Of a stretch of 22,659 nucleotides of DNA, positions 18,301-22,659 are shown piece after piece. The position numbers and the translations under genes are program-made. The stretch comes from Gemmatimonadota bacterium. GTDB taxonomy: Bacteria; JBHIER01; G020348925. The stretch's first letter is position 1, and every line of letters starts with the position of its first letter. Location: positions 4,660,465 to 4,683,123 of the forward strand of contig CP070758.1 in assembly GCA_020348925.1 (NCBI GenBank), given 5' to 3'. The notes under the pieces are model-generated. The model was not told where the DNA came from, did not search any database, and saw nothing but the letters and a program-made list of their open reading frames with translations.

Positions 18301-20017
18301 AAAAGTAGCATTCCACTGAATTGTGGGCGTGACCAGGGCCTCTGTTGAGCGGGTACTGCATGTAGAGCTCCATTTTGGCCCGGGCCAGAGCCTGGCCCGG
18401 GGTAGAGAGGGAATCGTCAAAGACCCCAGCATAAAAGCCCCCATCCAGAGCGTTGTTGAAATACCCTTTCGTATTGATCGCCGTGGGGCCCATGACGGCC
18501 ACAGCCCCTCTCGGGCTGAGGACCGACCCGGCCCGCAGCCACGCCTCCGCCGGACAGTTGAAATAAAAGGCCGCAGACCGGCAGACAAAATCGGTGATCA
18601 CCGGAAGCATAAATCCGTTGTTGAGCGCGTCAATATTATTGTAGTTATCCGGTGAGGTCCATCCGCCCCAATCCAGCTCCCCACGATAATTGATATATGA
18701 CACCCCTGAATTTATTACAGAGGAAATGAACCCGACATCACAATCCAGCATATTGAATGTGAACGACGTATCAACCTGCGTGAAGCCGTTATCCAGCATC
18801 TTCTCCCCGATCCAGAGGTTTATCGTTCTGGCGGATGCAATGCCTCCATAGTTGCACACCAGGAGGGCGCTCTTATACCACTCTGTCTGTCCCACATACG
18901 GGTCCCGTTCATAGGATACGATTTTATTCACAACCGTGTGCATCTCGTTCACGGAGGAGACGGAGAGCCGTCCCACAAACACGTCCGGAAAATAATCATC
19001 CCCATCCAGCATGCTGTATGGATGATCGGCGGCATCCCACGGGCCGAGGGGGCTGTAGTTCTCTTCCATTTCATCGTAATAGAAAAAGGTCGGGAGTTCC
19101 GCAACATCGCCTACGAGAACCACGTACTCGAGGGGTACTGCAGATTGCGCGTAATAATTCATTATATAATTTCGAATTTCATCATTATCAGGATTCGCCC
19201 CTATCTGCGACAACCTCACCACTTCCGTATGATGCCCTTTCTGCCGCTTCCACTCAACGAGAGGCTGCAAAGCCTCATAATAGATGTCAGGCGTGACGAT
19301 GAGGTATCCTCCCCGGACGAGCTCCTGAGATGACGAGGGGGCATGATAATTCAAAACCGAACTCCGATAGAACTTCTCAAAGGCTTCCGGAATTGCTGTG
19401 TTCGAGACATGTCCTCCTTGAACGTGCACCTTGACTCTGAGACTCCTCACGATCTTCAACTCCCCCCGAACCGGGTTATACTGAACGGGATGAATGATGA
19501 GGGGAATGACACACAGATCCCGAATCCTGAACGGAGAGCCAACCTCTACAACCGAATCCGGATAAAAAGAATCCCGCCCGTATACTTCCTCGTTCATTAT
19601 GAAAGAACTCCCGATCCTCTTATCTACCCGCTCCTCTTGACAGGGCCACAACCGGATATCGCTCCGGACCGAGTATTCGCGCTCACGCACCTCGACATCC
19701 GCAGGGATTCCTCGCGGGACTGCCACCAGCCTGGCAAGAACAGGCAACTCCGGACAACCGGCCTCATTGCTCCAACCAGCCTCGGCTATGCGTATCTTTC
19801 GATAGGTTCGCCCGCCTTCAACGACATCCTCAATCAACGGTTCAGGAACCACAATCGATATCTCAGTCCCCGCACCCTCCGAAACCAGTACATGAAATTC
19901 CGGAACATCGCTCTCCCGAAACAATTCAGCCCAGGAACCCACACTGAGAAGAAATACCCCCACGACGCTGATAAGAATGCAATGCCTTTTCCGACAGACG
20001 CCCTTTAATCCGCACAT
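15296..20017 (-). CDS. C25 (gingipain)-like giant secreted protein, copy 3, one module short
   Basis: The protein has 1573 residues: signal peptide (about 1-31), gingipain-type propeptide, C25 fold (about 237-590), Ig-like domain, CARDB-like modules, nidogen-like domain (from about 933), a single CARDB-like module (from 1179), ThuA-like domain (from about 1295) and dockerin (1510-1573). The C25 cysteine is Cys479, in D-F-V-C. The expected histidine is Glu447, in N-Y-R-G-E-L-D-W-G-G-W. The acidic start of the CARDB module and the start of the ThuA-like domain are 117 residues apart, against 234 in copies 1, 2 and 4, so exactly one module is missing. The ThuA-like domain begins L-L-V-N-S-D rather than L-V-D-D-D. 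Both dockerin loops look complete, and both tail cysteines are present. The start overlaps copy 4 by 13 bases with GGGAG 7 bases upstream. Confidence 0.9.
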   Translation of the reverse strand: MCGLKGVCRKRHCILISVVGVFLLSVGSWAELFRESDVPEFHVLVSEGAGTEISIVVPEPLIEDVVEGGRTYRKIRIAEAGWSNEAGCPELPVLARLVAVPRGIPADVEVREREYSVRSDIRLWPCQEERVDKRIGSSFIMNEEVYGRDSFYPDSVVEVGSPFRIRDLCVIPLIIHPVQYNPVRGELKIVRSLRVKVHVQGGHVSNTAIPEAFEKFYRSSVLNYHAPSSSQELVRGGYLIVTPDIYYEALQPLVEWKRQKGHHTEVVRLSQIGANPDNDEIRNYIMNYYAQSAVPLEYVVLVGDVAELPTFFYYDEMEENYSPLGPWDAADHPYSMLDGDDYFPDVFVGRLSVSSVNEMHTVVNKIVSYERDPYVGQTEWYKSALLVCNYGGIASARTINLWIGEKMLDNGFTQVDTSFTFNMLDCDVGFISSVINSGVSYINYRGELDWGGWTSPDNYNNIDALNNGFMLPVITDFVCRSAAFYFNCPAEAWLRAGSVLSPRGAVAVMGPTAINTKGYFNNALDGGFYAGVFDDSLSTPGQALARAKMELYMQYPLNRGPGHAHNSVECYFYMYTLMGDPGLEMWTDSPQSFHVEHPSKIAVGSNQISLTVEDGGQQPIRGAYVCLTGEGHILSGGFTGSDGKVRLPLPVGADDIVTATVTKHNFKPYQALIPAEQAPVCVALSDRLIDDDSSDQSLGDGDGTVNPGEIIELALSLRNVGTSQTASSVTAEIASDDPYVAVSEGVASFGSISPAQTVWGQEAFVLAVSPDCPDGHELAFSVKITDGDGSFWSDVVEVLVEAPDFSLGNLMIADSDQALPNGQLDPGETVRLTVTLNNEGGKAGNNTHATLRATDPDIAVLDSTADFGFIPRGGQADHSNDPFVISADPIMFFGHQAQFSLHLESNSGMMDTEILSLTVGTQTSADPTGPDSYGYFAYDNSDLRYYDSPQYEWVEIDPSYGGSGTLVSLVDEPAPPPGPPWGYIPYYPQGDTEVLPLPFSFVFYGGTYDRIAVCSNGWLSMGSTWMTNFRNWSIPATLSPPCLIAPFWDDLYMGDGHVAYYYDAPGHRFVVEWSRVFNDYDDAPETFQVILYDPSFHQTVSGDGEILFQYHTVKNSDYAFNYATVGIEAPGKKSGVEYTYAGQNAPGAGDLRDGLSIKFTTGKPLPQGPYLNFYGCVADDDSVGVSFGDGDSRVESGETCELQISLQNIGDEEATDIWGVLSTEDVHITLIEDTALFPEAGVHAVCTNAAGPFVFTLSEETPYHHASFDLSLDSNNGRYETVVRFELEVGRENILLVNSDGGGFIKQFYTDPLDVLDPIFRYHDRLRGGPLDPSLVDEYETVIWFTGNQRDSTLTPADQLWLGLFLDNGGSLFLSGQNIASDLRASAFLRDYVRAEFVADSSGNNLMNGAAGDPITGTYGLLSLASGDYGANNQNSPDAVQPLEGACPIFKYFQSDYSAALRYLNDYRVVYFAVGFESIVDFYDVAGGDALRVDMLRRILNWFRFEPQVGDVNEDGAVNILDIVKTVNIILTLESNPTEYHMWASDCNGDGGVDVLDVVGIVNVILGVGSCSN
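15316..15320 (-). promoter_or_regulatory. Ribosome binding site of copy 2, inside the end of copy 3
   Basis: GGGAG on the minus strand lies 7 bases upstream of the ATG at 15308. It falls within the last codons of copy 3 (the L-G-V of its dockerin tail), so the same bases encode the tail and start the next gene. Confidence 0.75.
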
Positions 20018-22659
20018 GTACCAACTCCCAAGATAACATTCACAATACCCACGACATCCAGGATATTCACCTGACTATCCCCGGTGCAATCCGACGTCCA
20101 CACCTGATACTCCGTCGGATCCTCCTCAATAGCCAGTATGATGTTGATTACTCGCACGATGTCCAATATGTTTATCGCTCCGTCCTCATTCGCATCTCCA
20201 ATTTGAGGCTCAACTTCGAACCAATGCAATATCCGTCCCAACATCTCGGCACGCATGGCAAAGGCGTTGGCCACATTATAAAACTCGAGCACCGATTCAA
20301 ATCCAAACGCATAATAGACAACCCTGTACTCCCCTGTGTAGCGAAGAGCCGCGACATCACCGGTACCATAATACGTAAAGACAGGAGTCGATCCTGCCAC
20401 ACACACAACCTCATCCGGGCTATCCTGATTGTTCGCTCCGTAGTCCCCACTGGCCAATGACAGCAAATCATACCCTCCTGAGATCGGATCACCTGATACC
20501 CCTTCAACCCATATCACCTCACTGTTGTCGGCCCCAAACTCAGCATGCAAAAACTCCCCTAAAAACGATGTGCCCGTGAGATCAGAGGCGATGTTCTGAC
20601 CACTCACAAACAGGTTTCCGCCGGCATTACAATACTCCCTCAAACCCTCCTGATCAGAAACCGTCAACGTCGACTCTCGCTCAGCCCCCGTGAACCATAT
20701 CACCCCCCAGTAATCGCCAAGTACCGAAATACTCAGCTCGCCCTCAGCCAGCCTGTCGTATACCTCATAACTTCTCCCCTGACCATCCAAAGCACTCATA
20801 TAGTAAACCTCGCACCCTTCTCCACCGTCATCATCCACAAGCAACAGATCCGGGCGCCCAACCACAAGCTCACCACTGAGCACGGTGGTATAAAAATCAT
20901 TGTTGGCAAACAGAGACAGCTCGAGAGAAACGGGATGATACGACGCCCCGGCCCCGACACTGAACACAAAGGGACTCGACTCGTTGGTCCGTGCAGAATC
21001 GGCAGCCATGTCCGGAAAGTCCGCCGCCTCTTCAATGATGGTCAAATACTCATCATCCGTCGACACTATTCCCCACACATCGATCGCCTGACCGCCGCCG
21101 ACGTTCTCAAGGGTGACGACCAATTCCCACGTCTCCCCGGATTCAGGTCTGTCATCCCCGTCACCCTGAACCTCTGTGAGCGAACCGTCCGCAACGACGA
21201 GAGTGGGGGCAACCACTTCGAGATCGAGATAGGTGTACGCGGGAGGTACTCCAGATATGTGCGTCTCCAGCGCAAACTCGATGATGTGTCCATTCTCGCA
21301 ATCCCCAGCAATCGAAACAATATAAGGCTCTTCACCAAAAGCCGCATCCCCGGGGGCAATATTCGGAAAACTCCGCACACCGCTCTCAATCGTCACGCTG
21401 GCATCCGAAGTTCCCAATTCGGCCGTCACTCCCTGGGCCTCCTCCTCTCCAAAGTTGATCAATCGCAGGCGCAACGCAACCCGCTCGCCTGCATCCACCA
21501 ATCCATCACCATCACCGGAACTTCCGCCCATGCCATCATCGTTCATCTGCAAATCATAGTAGTTCAAATACGGTCCTTCCGGCAAGAGACGACCCGTCGT
21601 AAACCTGATCGCCGTACCATCCTCCAATTCCCTCGCCCCCGGTGAATACAAGCCAGTGTAAGTATATTCCACCCCTCCCCTTTTATCCGGCGACTCGATA
21701 CCCACAGTGGCAAAATTCCAGGCGTAATCACTGTTGCTCACTTCATGATACTGGAACAGGATCTCACCATCGCCGGTGACCGTCGGATAATGGGCAGGAT
21801 CGTGCAAGATCACCTCGAAGGTCTCCACCGCATCGTCATAATCGTTGTACACACGGCTCCACTCCACGACAAACCTGTGCCCGGACGCATCGTAATAAAA
21901 GGCCACGTTCCCGTCACCCATGTACAAATCATCCCAGAAAGGGGCAATAATGTTCGGCGGACTGAGCACCGCCGGCAGGGACCAGTTCCGAAAGTCCGTC
22001 ATCCACGTCGCCCCCATGGAGAGCCATCCGTTTGAACAGACGGAAATCTCATCGTAGGTACCTCCATAATAGCGAAAGGTGAAGGGCAAATCCAGCACCT
22101 CCGTATCACCTTGATAATAATCGGCCCAATCCCCTTGTTCAGGCAGCGGTTCATCAACGAAGCTCAATACGGTCCCGGAGCCACCATACTCAGGATCTAT
22201 CTCGAACCACGCGTAGGCAGGACGATCGTAGTAGCGCCAGTCCCCGTTATCGTACGCCATATATCCGTAGGAATCCGGCCCCGTGGGATCCGAGGGGGAT
22301 GGAACACCAACGGGCAGAGAAAAGGTCTGTGTATCCCGCATCCCCGAATCGCTCTCGAGATACAGGGTGAATTGAGCTTGATGTCCCGAATACGTTCTGA
22401 GATTTGCGGAGACGATAAAAGGATCATCCCCATTCGATCCGTGGGACCCGATGGAAATTGATCCGAAGTCCGCAGCGTGATCGATGAGATCAATATCTGG
22501 GTCGGACGTACTCAGGATCCCCCGGATATTTTCTCCATCCTTGTCCCCCTCATTCCGAAGAGTCATCACCAACTGAACTGTCTCACCGGGATCGAGCAGG
22601 CCGTTGGGGGACATCTGATCGGAATCTTCTATCTGAACGTCCGACTGAACAAAATCCGG
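20005..22659 (-). CDS. C25-like giant secreted protein, copy 4 (5' part outside window)
   Basis: The frame is open to the right edge (884 residues visible). The first visible residues, P-D-F-V-Q, match an internal CARDB-like module of copy 3, so the ATG at 22614 is an internal methionine and the signal peptide, propeptide and C25 domain are expected beyond the window. Visible, in order: the rest of a CARDB-like module, a nidogen-like domain (about 22270-21590, with C-S-N-G-W-L-S and P-F-W-D-D-L-Y), two CARDB-like modules (21543-20842), a ThuA-like domain (from 20850, motifs V-D-D-D-G-G and S-G-Q-N-I-A-S-D-L, no Cys at the GATase elbow), and a dockerin (from about 20199) with loops D-A-N-E-D-G and D-C-T-G-D-S. 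The C25 assignment for this copy rests on homology of the visible part. The stop overlaps copy 3 by 13 bases. Confidence 0.85.
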   Translation of the reverse strand, partial: PDFVQSDVQIEDSDQMSPNGLLDPGETVQLVMTLRNEGDKDGENIRGILSTSDPDIDLIDHAADFGSISIGSHGSNGDDPFIVSANLRTYSGHQAQFTLYLESDSGMRDTQTFSLPVGVPSPSDPTGPDSYGYMAYDNGDWRYYDRPAYAWFEIDPEYGGSGTVLSFVDEPLPEQGDWADYYQGDTEVLDLPFTFRYYGGTYDEISVCSNGWLSMGATWMTDFRNWSLPAVLSPPNIIAPFWDDLYMGDGNVAFYYDASGHRFVVEWSRVYNDYDDAVETFEVILHDPAHYPTVTGDGEILFQYHEVSNSDYAWNFATVGIESPDKRGGVEYTYTGLYSPGARELEDGTAIRFTTGRLLPEGPYLNYYDLQMNDDGMGGSSGDGDGLVDAGERVALRLRLINFGEEEAQGVTAELGTSDASVTIESGVRSFPNIAPGDAAFGEEPYIVSIAGDCENGHIIEFALETHISGVPPAYTYLDLEVVAPTLVVADGSLTEVQGDGDDRPESGETWELVVTLENVGGGQAIDVWGIVSTDDEYLTIIEEAADFPDMAADSARTNESSPFVFSVGAGASYHPVSLELSLFANNDFYTTVLSGELVVGRPDLLLVDDDGGEGCEVYYMSALDGQGRSYEVYDRLAEGELSISVLGDYWGVIWFTGAERESTLTVSDQEGLREYCNAGGNLFVSGQNIASDLTGTSFLGEFLHAEFGADNSEVIWVEGVSGDPISGGYDLLSLASGDYGANNQDSPDEVVCVAGSTPVFTYYGTGDVAALRYTGEYRVVYYAFGFESVLEFYNVANAFAMRAEMLGRILHWFEVEPQIGDANEDGAINILDIVRVINIILAIEEDPTEYQVWTSDCTGDSQVNILDVVGIVNVILGVGTCAD
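20025..20029 (-). promoter_or_regulatory. Ribosome binding site of copy 3, inside the end of copy 4
   Basis: GGGAG lies 7 bases upstream of the ATG at 20017 and within the dockerin-tail codons of copy 4. The arrangement matches the copy 3 to copy 2 junction, so the junction itself was duplicated along with the gene. Confidence 0.75.

Larger units (their letters stand above)
5167..22659 (-). repeat. Tandem array of at least four paralogous C25-like genes
   Basis: Units of about 4.7-5.1 kb repeat head to tail with the same domain order and conserved junctions. Short near-identical words recur at matching places, such as those encoding C-S-N-G-W-L-S and P-F-W-D-D-L-Y, but the copies are well diverged, so the duplications are not recent. 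The array may continue beyond the right edge. Confidence 0.9.

Noticed and set aside
22569-22614. ATG at 22614 as the real start of copy 4
   Set aside because: The frame stays open to the edge and the residues upstream align with the internal CARDB-like module of copy 3, so the gene continues beyond the window.

Overview
All supported genes in this window lie on the minus strand and read from right to left. Together they look like one long transcription unit for very large secreted proteins. Reading downstream, it holds a C25 (gingipain)-like multidomain protein whose start lies outside the window (20005-22659), three more full-length paralogues (15296-20017, 10230-15308, 5167-10233), a protein of about 16 short propeller-like repeats (2116-5067), and an M14 zinc carboxypeptidase that runs off the left edge (1-2047). 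Every complete protein begins with a signal peptide and ends in a dockerin-like tail with two EF-hand-type calcium loops. The carboxypeptidase is entering the same tail where the window stops.

The C25-like proteins share one plan: signal peptide, gingipain-type propeptide, C25 fold, an Ig-like domain, CARDB-like beta-sandwich modules with acidic loops, a nidogen-like beta-sandwich domain, one or two more CARDB-like modules, a ThuA/GATase-like alpha/beta domain and the dockerin. They arose by tandem duplication. Neighbouring copies overlap by 4 or 13 bases, so translation is probably coupled. In all three visible C25 domains the Cys-loop motif is kept, but the residue expected to be the catalytic histidine is Trp, Ile or Glu. 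They may be binding proteins or altered enzymes rather than ordinary gingipains.

The style (giant secreted modular proteins, C25 and M14 peptidase folds, ThuA-like domain, dockerin tails with an N-I-L-D-V-V signature) suggests a bacterium from one of the uncultivated lineages around the FCB group, such as Zixibacteria, Latescibacterota, KSB1 or Krumholzibacteriota. No marker gene is present, so this is only a guess. No tRNA, rRNA, mobile element, CRISPR array or cohesin gene is visible. There is no gap over 300 bases without a gene. The only real intergenic gaps are about 68 and 99 bases.

A reasonable working picture is an operon for an extracellular set of proteins that share one docking or sorting tag. 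It combines several C25-fold proteins of uncertain activity, a repeat protein that may be a scaffold or adhesin, and an exopeptidase with intact catalytic residues.
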